From Octadecabacter temperatus (GTDB taxonomy: Bacteria > Pseudomonadota > Alphaproteobacteria > Rhodobacterales > Rhodobacteraceae): a stretch of DNA of 64,000 nt. The stretch is from contig NZ_CP012160.1 in the NCBI RefSeq assembly GCF_001187845.1, positions 2,170,001-2,234,000 on the forward strand, given 5' to 3'. Each line of letters begins with the position of its first letter. Within the stretch, counting starts at the first letter, position 1. Under the pieces are notes generated by a model that saw only the letters and a program-made list of their open reading frames with translations, was not told the DNA's origin and made no database searches. The translations under genes were made by a program, and so were the position numbers. This document shows positions 53,186 to 62,194 of this stretch, piece by piece.

Positions 53186-53302
53186 ACTGTGTTTGAACCC
53201 TGCCACGCAGTCGCGCACAAGCCCCAATTCACATCGATGTATCCCCCGTTGCCCCAGACGCGACAGCCGCGTAGAGTTAAATACAAGAATGGGAGGAACG
53301 TC

Positions 53303-53671
53303 ATGACTGAGCCACGTCTAACTTTTAAAGAAATGTGCGCCAAGTATGATGTGACCCCGCGTACGTTGCGCTATTATGAGTATATAGAGCTGCTATCACC
53401 TGAACGCGTTGGCCGTTCGCGGTTTTATGGTGCCAAAGAACTTGCACGGATGACGCTGATTTTGCGTGGACGTAAATTTGGCTTTCCGCTTGAGGACATT
53501 CGCCAATGGCTGATGATCTATGAGAACGAAGGCAATGAAGCGCAAATGAAAACCTGGATTGAACTCGCCGACCGACAGGTGGCCGAATTGACAGAACAAC
53601 GCACCCAGCTTGATGAGACACTGTCCGAACTTAAGACCATGCGTGACCAAACGGCCAAATCCCTTGGTTAG
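53303..53671 (+). CDS. MerR family regulator (first of two paralogues)
   Basis: A 122-residue MerR protein: FKEMCAKYDVTPRTLRYYEYIELLSPERVGR is the winged-helix DNA-binding motif (residues ~8-38), ILRGRKFGFPLEDIRQWL the second part, and the C-terminal helix ELTEQRTQLDETLSELKTMRDQ the coiled-coil dimer arm. No Cys in the effector region, so not a metal sensor; such proteins control fatty-acid or branched-chain amino-acid degradation in alphaproteobacteria (LiuR-like group). The start at 53303 has GGGAGGAACG upstream. Confidence 0.9.
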   Translation: MTEPRLTFKEMCAKYDVTPRTLRYYEYIELLSPERVGRSRFYGAKELARMTLILRGRKFGFPLEDIRQWLMIYENEGNEAQMKTWIELADRQVAELTEQRTQLDETLSELKTMRDQTAKSLG

Positions 53672-54134
53672 GATCGTCGTTCTCGGCCTATGCATCGCAA
53701 TTGCCAGCCAGACATTTGCTGATACCCCCCTCGCCCCGCCAGAAGATTTCACGCACCGCGCTGAGATTGCGACTGTTGAAGGGCGGGTTGAAACAAATAC
53801 CACAATCGTAGCACCGGCCAATCACGCGCCTTGGGCGATTCCTGTCTGGGCGCGGTTTTATCTGTTGGCACCTGACGCGCTGTCGATCTTGGTCCTCAGT
53901 AACGGCGGCAACCTGTTGGGCAGCCGCGATCCAGACCAGATTGTTGCAACTGTTTACTACGTTGAAGACGGCGCGGTTCATGCTCAAAGTTTCACCCTAA
54001 GCGACACAATGGACCCCGCTGAAATGCCGCAAACCGCTTCGCATTTCCTTTGGCTAGATTCTTATCGCGCGGCAGATGGCGGCTGGGAATTGGTTCTTTC
54101 GAACACGAAAACGATCACAATTACGTATCGCTAA
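53664..54134 (+). CDS. Small secreted hypothetical protein
   Basis: A 156-residue protein from a TTG start at 53664, overlapping the end of the MerR gene by 8 bases; an upstream extension is possible. Signal-like start (VRIVVLGLCIAIASQTFA), then a beta-rich mature domain (IATVEGRVETNTTIVAPANH, VWARFYLLAPDALSILVLS, HAQSFTLSDTMDPAEMPQT). No recognised domain. The start codon choice is the weakest point; the protein nature is supported by the signal peptide and beta pattern. Confidence 0.6.
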   Translation: MVRIVVLGLCIAIASQTFADTPLAPPEDFTHRAEIATVEGRVETNTTIVAPANHAPWAIPVWARFYLLAPDALSILVLSNGGNLLGSRDPDQIVATVYYVEDGAVHAQSFTLSDTMDPAEMPQTASHFLWLDSYRAADGGWELVLSNTKTITITYR

Positions 54135-54329
54135 ACGCAAGGTTGCATTCGAGACGCATAGAGATTCTTACCATCACCACGCGACTGAGTATGGATTTCC
54201 TTACTCCAAAAACCTTAAAAATAAGGCTCGCGGGGAAAACCTCACCAATCTTCCCACTTAGAAAGTTGCGTCCTTTTGTGCGATTTCTTTCCTGACCTTT
54301 CGTAAACCCCGTTCTGACGCGGCGTTACG

Positions 54330-54345
54330 TTTACGTTCGCGTCAA
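54330..54345. promoter_or_regulatory. Operator-like site TTTACGTTCGCGTCAA upstream of the second MerR gene
   Basis: Matches 13 of 16 bases of the perfect palindrome TTGACGTGCACGTCAA before fadA (57612-57627). It lies 74 bases upstream of the MerR ATG, suggesting autoregulation and a shared operon regulator. The remaining 54135-54418 gap shows a stem GAGGG...CCCTC near 54363 but no gene. Confidence 0.55.
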
Positions 54346-54418
54346 CAATACTTGTAAGGTGAGGGCGAGAACCCTCATCTCACGGTCAACCAGACGGCTT
54401 TGATTTGAGGAAAATACA

Positions 54419-54817
54419 ATGACGGACCAGACCATGACCATTCGCCAGATGTGCGAAGACTTTGATGTAACTCCACGGACGCTTCGGTTCTACGAAGCCA
54501 AGGAACTGCTGTTCCCTAAACGTGAAGGACAAAAGCGACTGTACGGTAAACGTGACCGTGCCCGCCTAAAGTTGATCCTACGCGGCAAGCGCTTCGGCTT
54601 CTCACTCGAAGAGATCCGCCAGCTTCTGGACCTATACTACATGGACGACAGCCAAGAGACGCAGCTGCGCGAGACCTACGCGTTAGCACAAAAGCATCTT
54701 GTTGGCATGGAAGCGCAACGCGCTGAACTCGACGAAGCCATCGCTGAGCTAAAGACCCAAATGGATTGGGGTGCTGCGCGACTGGCCAAACTAGAACCCA
54801 AACGGATGGCGGTGTAA
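54419..54817 (+). CDS. MerR family regulator (second paralogue), candidate regulator of the fad genes
   Basis: A 132-residue MerR protein with IRQMCEDFDVTPRTLRFYEAKELLFPKREG and ILRGKRFGFSLEEIRQLLDLY as in the paralogue at 53303, and a longer C-terminal dimer helix (MEAQRAELDEAIAELKTQMDW). It stands directly before the acyl-CoA dehydrogenase gene (37 bases), and an operator-like site precedes it; the same sequence in perfect form precedes fadA. This points to a LiuR-type control of acyl-CoA catabolism, inferred from position and motif. Confidence 0.9.
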   Translation: MTDQTMTIRQMCEDFDVTPRTLRFYEAKELLFPKREGQKRLYGKRDRARLKLILRGKRFGFSLEEIRQLLDLYYMDDSQETQLRETYALAQKHLVGMEAQRAELDEAIAELKTQMDWGAARLAKLEPKRMAV

Positions 54818-54853
54818 CCAAAGCCTGCCACCCCAAAAACGAAAAGAGCCCTT

Positions 54854-56632
54854 ATGCCTATCTATAACGCCCCGACCAAGGACATGCAGTTCATCCTTCA
54901 TAACGTTTTGAAGGTCTCCGAGCAGGACATCGACGGGTATGAGGAGCTGGACCGCGACTTTACAGGCGCTGTTCTGGAAGAAGCGGGCAAAGTGGCAACT
55001 GAGGTTTTGTTGCCGTTGAACGCAGTGGGTGACACTGAAGGGTGTGTGTTGGAAAACGGCGTGGTTCGCACGCCAAAGGGCTTCTTGGAGGCCTTCCAAC
55101 AGATGAAAGACGGCGGCTGGACCGCAATGGATTGCGACCCTGAATACGGCGGCCAAGGCTTGCCATATGTGATGCACACGGCGGCACAGGAAACACTGGT
55201 CAGCGCAAATATGGCGTTCCAGATGTACCAAGGGCTGACCCACGGCGCCTATAGCGCGATCCACGTGCACGGTTCGCCCGAACAAAAAGCGAAATTCCTG
55301 CCCAAGATGGTTACATGCGAATGGACTGGAACGATGAACCTGACAGAGCCGCACTGCGGTACTGATCTAGGCCTCATGCGCACCAAAGCTGAACCGCAAG
55401 ATGACGGCAGCTACAAGATCTCCGGCACCAAGATTTTCATCTCTGCTGGCGACCACGACATGGCCGACAACATCATCCACCTTGTTCTTGCGAAGATCCC
55501 AGGTGGGCCAGACGGCATTAAAGGCGTCAGCCTGTTCATCGTTCCAAAGTTTATCGTCAAAGAAGACGGTTCTTTGGGCGATCGCAACGGCGTCGACGTC
55601 GGCAAGATCGAAGAAAAGATGGGCATCCACGGCAATTCGACCTGCGTGATGAACTACGACAACGCCGAGGGTTACCTCATTGGTGAGATGCACAAAGGCA
55701 TGCGGGCCATGTTCGTGATGATGAACGAAGCGCGTATGGGTGTTGGTCTACAGGGCTACGCACAAGCCGAAATCGCTTATCAAAACGCAGTGGCCTATGC
55801 CAACGACCGTCTTCAGGGGCGCGCCGTGACGGGTGATGAAAACCCAGATGGCCCTGCCGACCCGCTGATCGTGCACCCTGATATCCGTCGCAACTTGATG
55901 GACCAAAAGTCCTTCGTCGAAGGCGCGCGCGCACTGACCTATTGGGGCACCACACTGATCGATCGCGCACACAAGAACGATGACGAAGCCGCTGAGGGCC
56001 TGATCTCTCTGATGACACCGGTCATCAAAGGGTTCCTGACCGATAAAGGCTTTGAAACCGCAGTTTCCGCGCAGCAGGTCTTTGGTGGCCACGGTTACAT
56101 CGAAGAAACCGGCATGTCCCAATACGCACGCGATGCCCGCATCGCGATGATCTATGAAGGCGCGAACGGCGTGCAGGCGCTCGACCTTGTTGGGCGAAAG
56201 TTGGCGCAAGACGGTGGCAAGCACGTGATGGCCTTCTTTGAGATGGTCAAAACGTTCATCTCTGACAACAAAGGCGATGAAGCGTATGAGGCGGATTTCC
56301 TTGAGCCACTGAAAGCCGCATCCAAGGACCTACAGGCTGCTGGCATGTATTTTATGCAGAACGGTATGAAGAACCCGAACCACGCACTGGCTGGGTCTTA
56401 TGATTTCATGCACATGATGGGCCACGTTTGTTTCGGTTTGATGTGGGCACGTATGGCGAAGGCGTCGATGGTTGCGCTAGCTGCAGGCGACACCGACACT
56501 GAATTCCACGAGACCAAGATCGCCACTGGCCGCTACTACATGGCACGCCAGCTTCCAGCAACAGGCATGCATCTGGCGCGGATCAACACAGGTGCCGATA
56601 CTGTGATGGCATTGGACGCCGCAAACTTCTAA
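54854..56632 (+). CDS. Acyl-CoA dehydrogenase with C-terminal extension
   Basis: A 592-residue flavoprotein: [22 protein letters not shown] (FAD/substrate), [19 protein letters not shown], and [18 protein letters not shown], where the Glu is the catalytic base position of the family. The extra ~170 C-terminal residues place it in the ACDH C-terminal-domain group, which includes FadE-like enzymes and the 3-methylmercaptopropionyl-CoA dehydrogenase DmdC. The flanking thiolase and FadJ-type genes favour a fatty-acid role here, but DmdC-type activity cannot be excluded. Confidence 0.9.
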   Translation: MPIYNAPTKDMQFILHNVLKVSEQDIDGYEELDRDFTGAVLEEAGKVATEVLLPLNAVGDTEGCVLENGVVRTPKGFLEAFQQMKDGGWTAMDCDPEYGGQGLPYVMHTAAQETLVSANMAFQMYQGLTHGAYSAIHVHGSPEQKAKFLPKMVTCEWTGTMNLTEPHCGTDLGLMRTKAEPQDDGSYKISGTKIFISAGDHDMADNIIHLVLAKIPGGPDGIKGVSLFIVPKFIVKEDGSLGDRNGVDVGKIEEKMGIHGNSTCVMNYDNAEGYLIGEMHKGMRAMFVMMNEARMGVGLQGYAQAEIAYQNAVAYANDRLQGRAVTGDENPDGPADPLIVHPDIRRNLMDQKSFVEGARALTYWGTTLIDRAHKNDDEAAEGLISLMTPVIKGFLTDKGFETAVSAQQVFGGHGYIEETGMSQYARDARIAMIYEGANGVQALDLVGRKLAQDGGKHVMAFFEMVKTFISDNKGDEAYEADFLEPLKAASKDLQAAGMYFMQNGMKNPNHALAGSYDFMHMMGHVCFGLMWARMAKASMVALAAGDTDTEFHETKIATGRYYMARQLPATGMHLARINTGADTVMALDAANF

Positions 56633-56638
56633 GCTTTG

Positions 56639-56665
56639 AATGGGGCGGGTTAAATCCGCCCCATT
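56639..56665 (+). terminator. Strong inverted repeat after the acyl-CoA dehydrogenase gene
   Basis: AATGGGGCGG (56639-56648) and CCGCCCCATT (56656-56665) are perfect complements with a 7-base loop. No T-run follows, so it may act in mRNA stabilisation or as a weak terminator. Confidence 0.6.
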
Positions 56666-56687
56666 CAATACCAATATTAGAGGTCTC

Positions 56688-56900
56688 ATGCCCAAACGTT
56701 TTCGCCTAACCCGCCGTTTCCCCTGTGCCATGACCGAAGACGGCTATCGCCGTCTCAAACGGTTTGCCAAAGATGCAGGGCTGGACGAAGGCGAAGCCTT
56801 GTCATTTCTGTTTGAAAACTTTGATAGCATTATCGACGAAGACACGTTTGGTCACCGCCTTCGGATCTTTAATTCCGAGCTAGAAGCACGCAAAAAATAA
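56688..56900 (+). CDS. Small conserved-looking protein, unknown function
   Basis: A 70-residue protein starting MPKRFRLTRRFPCAMTEDGYRRLKRFAKDAGLDEGEALSFLF, a basic/helical start with acidic C-terminal helix (IIDEDTFGHRLRIFNSELEARKK). The RRLKRFAKDAGLDEGEALSFL segment resembles ribbon-helix-helix-like or short DNA-binding modules but is not diagnostic. AGAGG is at ribosome-binding distance of the ATG. Lies between the acyl-CoA dehydrogenase hairpin and the GST gene. Confidence 0.7.
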   Translation: MPKRFRLTRRFPCAMTEDGYRRLKRFAKDAGLDEGEALSFLFENFDSIIDEDTFGHRLRIFNSELEARKK

Positions 56901-56939
56901 CCCCGGCCAACAGGCCATCGCCCTTGGAAGGGGAAGCAC

Positions 56940-57572
56940 ATGATCAAACTGCATTGTTTTGGAGAAAGCGGAAACGCATATAAGGCCGCCCTGACGCTTG
57001 AGCTGTCTGAGGCCGAGTGGGTGCCCGTCTACGTCGACTTCTTCAACGGTGAGACCCGCACCGACGCGTTCCGCGAGCTGAATGTCATGGGCGAAGTGCC
57101 TGTCATGGAAGACGCCGATCTGGTGTTGACGCAATCGGGTGTCATTCAGGACTACGTATCCTCAAAAACCGGCAAACTTGGTGGCCGTTCCGCCGCTGAG
57201 CGCCGCGACATCCTGCGCTGGATGTTCTTTGACAACCACAAGGTCAGCGGCGTTGCTGGCCCCTTGCGTTTCCTGATGAACTTCCTCCCCGAGGAAAAAC
57301 GCAATGCGGATGTGATTGCCTTTATGACCGCACGTTTGATGGGTGCGCTTAAGATCATGGAAACGCAGCTGAGCGTAACGCCGTATCTTGCCGGTGACGC
57401 CCTAACGATCGCGGATATCGCCTGCGTTGGTTACCTGTTTTATCCTGAACCATTCGGATTTGACCGCACTGAGTTCCCCCATATCGACGCTTGGATGATC
57501 CGTATTGAGGGCACAAAGGGTTGGAAACACCCCTACGATCTGATGCCGGGTTCACCTGCAGATCGCGCGTAA
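56940..57572 (+). CDS. Glutathione S-transferase family protein
   Basis: A 210-residue GST: residues 1-80 are the thioredoxin-like domain (LHCFGESGNAYKAALTLELS; VMGEVPVMEDADLVLTQSGVI with cis-Pro and Glu-Ser-type glutathione contact), and the remainder the helical domain with LAGDALTIADIACVGYLF. It may conjugate or isomerise reactive acyl products. It lies within the beta-oxidation cluster on the same strand. Confidence 0.88.
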   Translation: MIKLHCFGESGNAYKAALTLELSEAEWVPVYVDFFNGETRTDAFRELNVMGEVPVMEDADLVLTQSGVIQDYVSSKTGKLGGRSAAERRDILRWMFFDNHKVSGVAGPLRFLMNFLPEEKRNADVIAFMTARLMGALKIMETQLSVTPYLAGDALTIADIACVGYLFYPEPFGFDRTEFPHIDAWMIRIEGTKGWKHPYDLMPGSPADRA

Positions 57573-57611
57573 CGCCTTAGTGACGCGACGATAGGCTTGA
57601 AAAGGCTTCGC

Positions 57612-57627
57612 TTGACGTGCACGTCAA
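57612..57627. promoter_or_regulatory. Perfect 16-base palindrome TTGACGTGCACGTCAA before fadA
   Basis: TTGACGTG and CACGTCAA are exact reverse complements; the site ends 31 bases before the fadA ATG. It matches 13 of 16 bases of the site before the MerR gene at 54419. Resembles operators reported for MerR-type LiuR regulators (ACGT half-sites), so MerR control is likely. Confidence 0.7.
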
Positions 57628-57658
57628 CTATTGAGACGAATTCAAAAGGACCGACCTG

Positions 57659-58870
57659 ATGACTGACGCATATATTTACGACGCGATCCGCACGCCGCGC
57701 GGCAAAGGCCGCAAGGATGGATCGCTGCATGAAGTGACATCTGCAAAACTGTCTGCTGGCGTTTTGAACGCTCTGAAAGAACGCAACAACCTTGAAGGCC
57801 ACGCCGTTGAGGACGTGATTTGGGGCAATGTTACGCAAGTTAAAGAAGCGGGTGGGTGTTTGGCACGCACCGCCGTGCTGGCGTCTGATCTGGACCAATC
57901 CATTCCTGGCCTTGCGATCAACCGCTTTTGCGCGTCCGGCATGGAAGCTGTGAACCTCGCGGCGAACCAAATTCAAGGCGGCGCAGGCGAGGCCTACATC
58001 GCGGGCGGCGTTGAGATGATGGGCCGCGTGCCGATGGGATCCGACGGGGCAGCGATTGCCGTTGACCCAAGCATCGCGATGAACACATACTTCGTTCCAC
58101 AGGGCATTTCAGCCGACATTATCGCGACTGAGTATGGGTTTAGCCGCGATGACGCGGATGCGCTCGCGGTGGCGTCCCAACAGCGGGCAGAGGCTGCGTG
58201 GAAAGACAACCGTTTTGCCAACTCTATCGTGCCGGTTAAGGACCAGAACGGTCTGAACATTTTGGACCATGACGAATACATGCGGCCACAAACCGACATG
58301 CAAAGCCTTGGCGGCTTGAACGCAGCCTTCCAAGCGATGGGCGAAGTCATGCCCGGTTTTGATAAGGTCGCATTGATGAAGTACCCGCACCTTGAGCGGA
58401 TCAACCACATCCACACGGCAGGTAACTCTTCCGGTATCGTTGATGGATCTGCGGGTGTTCTTGTTGGCTCTAAGGAGTTCGGTGAGAAATTTGGTTTGAA
58501 ACCACGCGCACGTATCCGTCAGACAGCGAAAATCGGGACCGACCCGACAATCATGCTGACGGGGCCCGTTCCTGTGACGCATAAAATCCTTGCCGATAGC
58601 GGCATGAGCATATCCGATATTGATCTTTTTGAAGTAAACGAGGCGTTTTCCTCTGTTGTTTTGCGCTTCATGCAGGCGTTCGATGTTGACCATTCAAAGG
58701 TCAACGTGAACGGCGGCTCCATCGCGATGGGCCACCCGCTGGGTGCAACGGGCGCGATCATCATCGGCACCCTTTTGGATGAGCTGGAACGCTCTGACAA
58801 AGAAGTCGGGCTTGCTACGCTGTGCATTGCATCCGGCATGGGTGCAGCAACTATCATCGAACGCGTTTAA
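57659..58870 (+). CDS. fadA: Acetyl-CoA C-acyltransferase (3-ketoacyl-CoA thiolase)
   Basis: Cleaves 3-ketoacyl-CoA to acetyl-CoA and a shortened acyl-CoA. The 403-residue thiolase has INRFCASGMEAVNLAA (nucleophilic Cys), NVNGGSIAMGHPLGATGA (His) and ATLCIASGMGAATIIERV (second Cys). The ATG at 57659 follows the palindrome by 31 bases. Immediately followed by the FadJ-type gene, giving a two-gene oxidation unit. Confidence 0.94.
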   Translation: MTDAYIYDAIRTPRGKGRKDGSLHEVTSAKLSAGVLNALKERNNLEGHAVEDVIWGNVTQVKEAGGCLARTAVLASDLDQSIPGLAINRFCASGMEAVNLAANQIQGGAGEAYIAGGVEMMGRVPMGSDGAAIAVDPSIAMNTYFVPQGISADIIATEYGFSRDDADALAVASQQRAEAAWKDNRFANSIVPVKDQNGLNILDHDEYMRPQTDMQSLGGLNAAFQAMGEVMPGFDKVALMKYPHLERINHIHTAGNSSGIVDGSAGVLVGSKEFGEKFGLKPRARIRQTAKIGTDPTIMLTGPVPVTHKILADSGMSISDIDLFEVNEAFSSVVLRFMQAFDVDHSKVNVNGGSIAMGHPLGATGAIIIGTLLDELERSDKEVGLATLCIASGMGAATIIERV

Positions 58871-58881
58871 GGAGCATCGAC

Positions 58882-61083
58882 ATGACTGATTTCACAATGA
58901 AAACCGATGCTGACGGCGTGGCCACGATTACGTGGGACACGGTTGGCAAATCCATGAACGTGATGAACCAGCAGGGATTTATGGACCTCGACGCGCTGAT
59001 TGATCAGGTACTTGCGGATGACGCCGTGAAGGGTGTGATCATCACATCCGGCAAAGAAGGTAGCTTTGCAGGCGGAATGGACCTGAACATCATCGCTAAG
59101 ATGAAGGAAAGCGCGGGCGACAACCCCGCCAAGGGTTTGATGGAAGGCCTAATGGCCAGCCACGCGATCCTGCGCAAGATTGAACGTGCGGGTATGGACC
59201 CGAAGACCAACAAAGGTGGCAAGCCGATTGCTTGCGCCATGCAAGGCACGGGCCTTGGTATTGGGTTCGAAATTCCGCTGTCCTGTCACCGAATCTTTGT
59301 CGCGGACAACCCGAAGGCCAAGATTGGCCTGCCAGAGATCATGGTTGGCATTTTTCCTGGCATGGGCGGCACGACGCGCCTAGTGCGCAAAATGGGCGCG
59401 ATGGCGGCCTCTCCTTACCTGTTGGAAGGCAAACTGCTGAACCCTGCTAAGGCGAAGTCAGCGGGTCTTGTGGATGAGGTTGTTCCAGCAGACGAATTGT
59501 TGTCTGCCGCGAAGGCGTGGGTACTATCTGAGCCAACAATCGTTAAGCCATGGGACGAAAAAGGCTACAAAATGCCCGGTGGCGAACCGTACCACCCTGC
59601 TGGTTTCATGACCTATGTTGGCGCATCAGCAATGATCAACGGCAAGACCCAAGGTGTTTATCCTGCCGCCAAAGCATTGCTGTCAGCGGCCTATGAGGGC
59701 GCGATGGTTCCCTTTGACACGGCAATTAAGGTCGAAGCGCGTTGGTTCACCAATGTTCTATTGAACCCATCCTCCGAGGCGATGATCCGCAGCTTGTTCA
59801 TCAACAAAGAAGCCCTTGAAAAGGGTGCGAACCGCCCTGACGTTGCTGACCAAACCGTTAAGAAGGTCGGTGTTTTGGGGGCTGGCATGATGGGTGCGGG
59901 TATTAGCCTCGTGTCTGCGTTGGCCGGGATTGAGGTCGTGTTGATCGACCGTGATCAGGCTGCTGCGGATAAGGGGAAAGACTATACCACCGCCTACATG
60001 GACAAAGGTATTTCCCGTAAAAAAGCGACCGAAGAGAAGAAAGAAAAGGTGCTTGGCCTGATCAATGCCACCACCGATCTGGACGCTTTGAAAGATTGCG
60101 ACCTGATCGTTGAAGCCGTGTTTGAAGACGTTGGCGTTAAGGCAGAGATGACCAAAAAGGTCGAAGCGATCATCGGTGATGACGCGATCTTTGCGACCAA
60201 CACATCGACCCTGCCGATCACTGAACTTGCCAAGGCATCGGTACGCCCTGACCAATTCATCGGCATTCACTTCTTTAGCCCAGTCGACAAAATGCTGCTG
60301 GTGGAAATCATCCGCGGCAAGGAAACCGGCGATGTGGCTGTTGCGAAGTCCCTCGATTTCGTCCGCCAGATCCGCAAGACGCCGATTGTTGTAAACGACG
60401 AACGCTTCTTCTACGCAAACCGCTGCATCCTGCCGTACGTCAATGAGGGCGTGCGGATGCTGCAAGAAGGCGTCGCCCCTGCCCTAATCGAAAATGCCGC
60501 CAAGCTGGTCGGCATGCCGCTGGGCCCATTGCAGTTGACGGATGAGACATCCATCGACCTCGGCGTCAAAATCGCAAAGGCGACAAAGGCCGCGATGGGC
60601 GAAGCCTATGACGACAGCGCAGATGAGCTGATTTTCTGGATGGCTGATGAGGGACGCCTGGGTCGCAAGACCAAGGCCGGCTTTTATGAGTACGACGAAA
60701 AGGGCAAACGCACTGGTCTTTGGTCCGGTCTGACTGAGCGTTACGCTGAAGCGGAAGAGCAGCCAGAGCTTGTCGAAGTGCAGCACCGTTTGTTGTTCTC
60801 TCAGGTACTCGAGGCCGTACGCGCGCTGGAAGAAGGCGTGTTGATGGACATTCGCGAAGGCGATGTTGGCGCGATCCTTGGCTGGGGCTTCGCGCCGTGG
60901 TCCGGTGGCCCGTTCTCATGGCTCGACATTCTTGGCGCACCTTATGCGGCTGAACGCTGTGACCAACTGACGGCAGAATTCGGCGACCGTTTCGCCTGCC
61001 CTGCTTTGCTGCGTGAAATGGCCGACAAAGGCCAAAGCTTCTACGGACGCTTCGGCGCGGGCGTGGATAGCAAAGCCGCATAA
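58882..61083 (+). CDS. fadJ: Multifunctional enoyl-CoA hydratase/3-hydroxyacyl-CoA dehydrogenase
   Basis: A 733-residue fusion enzyme. Residues ~1-190 form the crotonase domain (SGKEGSFAGGMDLNII; ACAMQGTGLGIGFEIPLS with the first Glu; GLPEIMVGIFPGMGG with the second). From ~residue 310 the dehydrogenase has VGVLGAGMMGAGISLVSA (NAD), ATNTSTLPITELA and IGIHFFSPVDKM (catalytic His), then two C-terminal helical domains. The ATG at 58882 with GGAGCATCG is chosen over an upstream frame. It starts 11 bases after fadA, and a terminator follows. Confidence 0.95.
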   Translation: MTDFTMKTDADGVATITWDTVGKSMNVMNQQGFMDLDALIDQVLADDAVKGVIITSGKEGSFAGGMDLNIIAKMKESAGDNPAKGLMEGLMASHAILRKIERAGMDPKTNKGGKPIACAMQGTGLGIGFEIPLSCHRIFVADNPKAKIGLPEIMVGIFPGMGGTTRLVRKMGAMAASPYLLEGKLLNPAKAKSAGLVDEVVPADELLSAAKAWVLSEPTIVKPWDEKGYKMPGGEPYHPAGFMTYVGASAMINGKTQGVYPAAKALLSAAYEGAMVPFDTAIKVEARWFTNVLLNPSSEAMIRSLFINKEALEKGANRPDVADQTVKKVGVLGAGMMGAGISLVSALAGIEVVLIDRDQAAADKGKDYTTAYMDKGISRKKATEEKKEKVLGLINATTDLDALKDCDLIVEAVFEDVGVKAEMTKKVEAIIGDDAIFATNTSTLPITELAKASVRPDQFIGIHFFSPVDKMLLVEIIRGKETGDVAVAKSLDFVRQIRKTPIVVNDERFFYANRCILPYVNEGVRMLQEGVAPALIENAAKLVGMPLGPLQLTDETSIDLGVKIAKATKAAMGEAYDDSADELIFWMADEGRLGRKTKAGFYEYDEKGKRTGLWSGLTERYAEAEEQPELVEVQHRLLFSQVLEAVRALEEGVLMDIREGDVGAILGWGFAPWSGGPFSWLDILGAPYAAERCDQLTAEFGDRFACPALLREMADKGQSFYGRFGAGVDSKAA

Positions 61084-61101
61084 CGCCGCTGCGATAATTC
61101 G

Positions 61102-61134
61102 AAAAGGCCGCACCCTCGGGAGCGGCCTTTTCTT
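61102..61134 (+). terminator. Terminator after fadJ
   Basis: AAAAGGCCGC (61102-61111) pairs exactly with GCGGCCTTTT (61122-61131) around a 10-base loop, and the T-run ends at 61131-61134. A good intrinsic terminator for the fad operon. Confidence 0.88.
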
Positions 61135-61393
61135 ATGAAAGGGACGACTTTAAGTACAAAACTACCCTTAGGTGGAAGTCCGTTCTGCGGACGAACCTGC
61201 CATTGGAGATATCCCATTCGATGACTGCTTCTCAAATACCGTCCATGTCGCGAAATCCAGCACGGGTGGGAAACCGGCATTCGCTGCGATTCCGTAGGGA
61301 CCTTTGAGCATCTAAAACGGGATGTTTGGAGCTCGAACAGAGCCACCAAGTGGCTCACGAACCCACGCATAGTACGCTTTGGGAAACGGTGGA
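61135..61393. other. 259-base intergenic stretch without a recognised gene
   Basis: Between the fadJ terminator and the proC stop. No credible frame or RNA signature was found. The composition has the look of decayed or dispersed intergenic sequence, and short inverted words such as GTCCG...CGGAC occur near 61181-61195, but no second copy is visible. Confidence 0.4.
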
Positions 61394-62191
61394 TTACTGG
61401 GACAGCTCGACACTTCGTTTGCTGGCGGCTTGTATTGTTTCGCCCATCAGCAGATTAAGTTCGGGGACCAGTGCTGCGAGCCCGGCCGCTGTTGTTCCGC
61501 CCTTTGAGGTCACCGCATGGCGCAATGCCTCTGCTTGGGATTCTGGCTGAGCCACCATTGCCCCTGCGCCTGCGACCGTCTGGTGGGCGAGCGCCACGGC
61601 AAGTTCTTCGGGCAGGCCTAAATCGCTTGCAGCCTGGGCCATCGCTTCGACCATCGCGAACACATAGGCAGGGCCAGAGCCGGAAAGGCCGGTGACGAGG
61701 TGCAACATGTCTTCATCCGGAACTGCCACGCAGGTTCCCACGGCGCGAAACAGGGTCTCGGCTATGGGAAGATGTGGTTCAGCGGCGGTATTGCCATAGA
61801 TCCCCGTTGCCCCAAATCCGATTGATGCGGGCAGGTTCGGCATGGCGCGGATAACAGGAGTTTCAGCCCCGAAATGACGTTCAAACAAGGAGACAGGCGC
61901 CCCCGCTGCGATTGACATCACCAGTGTTTCGCCGTTTCCGAGCGGTGAAAGAGGCGGCAAAACCTGATCCAGAACCTGTGGCTTGGTGGCGATGAGGATG
62001 GCCGCGGGGGTCGCAGGCACAGGCGCGTTAACACGAAGCCCCGTTTGCGTTCTAAGCCAGTCTGATGGCGTCGGGTCCTGCACGGTCACTGCCTCTGGCC
62101 GTAATCCATTTGCCAGCCAACCTTCCAGCAAGGCTTGCCCCATGAAACCGCACCCGACCATCACAAGGCCACCTGCGTTCAACCTGTCCAT
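61394..62191 (-). CDS. proC: Pyrroline-5-carboxylate reductase
   Basis: Last step of proline synthesis: NADPH-dependent reduction of pyrroline-5-carboxylate. The 265-residue protein starts LVMVGCGFMGQALLEGWLANG (NADP-binding), has LIATKPQVLDQVL, IRAMPNLPASIGFGATGI, and the C-terminal family segment VTGLSGSGPAYVFAMVEAMA, LAHQTVAGAGAMV with VTSKGGTTAAGLAAL. Its start is 3 bases after the stop of the aminotransferase gene. Confidence 0.94.
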   Translation of the reverse strand: MDRLNAGGLVMVGCGFMGQALLEGWLANGLRPEAVTVQDPTPSDWLRTQTGLRVNAPVPATPAAILIATKPQVLDQVLPPLSPLGNGETLVMSIAAGAPVSLFERHFGAETPVIRAMPNLPASIGFGATGIYGNTAAEPHLPIAETLFRAVGTCVAVPDEDMLHLVTGLSGSGPAYVFAMVEAMAQAASDLGLPEELAVALAHQTVAGAGAMVAQPESQAEALRHAVTSKGGTTAAGLAALVPELNLLMGETIQAASKRSVELSQ

Positions 62192-62194
62192 GGG

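Noticed and set aside
54854..56632. Firm assignment as DMSP-derived 3-methylmercaptopropionyl-CoA dehydrogenase (dmdC)
   Set aside because: The length and C-terminal domain are compatible, but thiolase and FadJ neighbours argue for fatty-acid oxidation; no dmdA, dmdB or dmdD genes are present.
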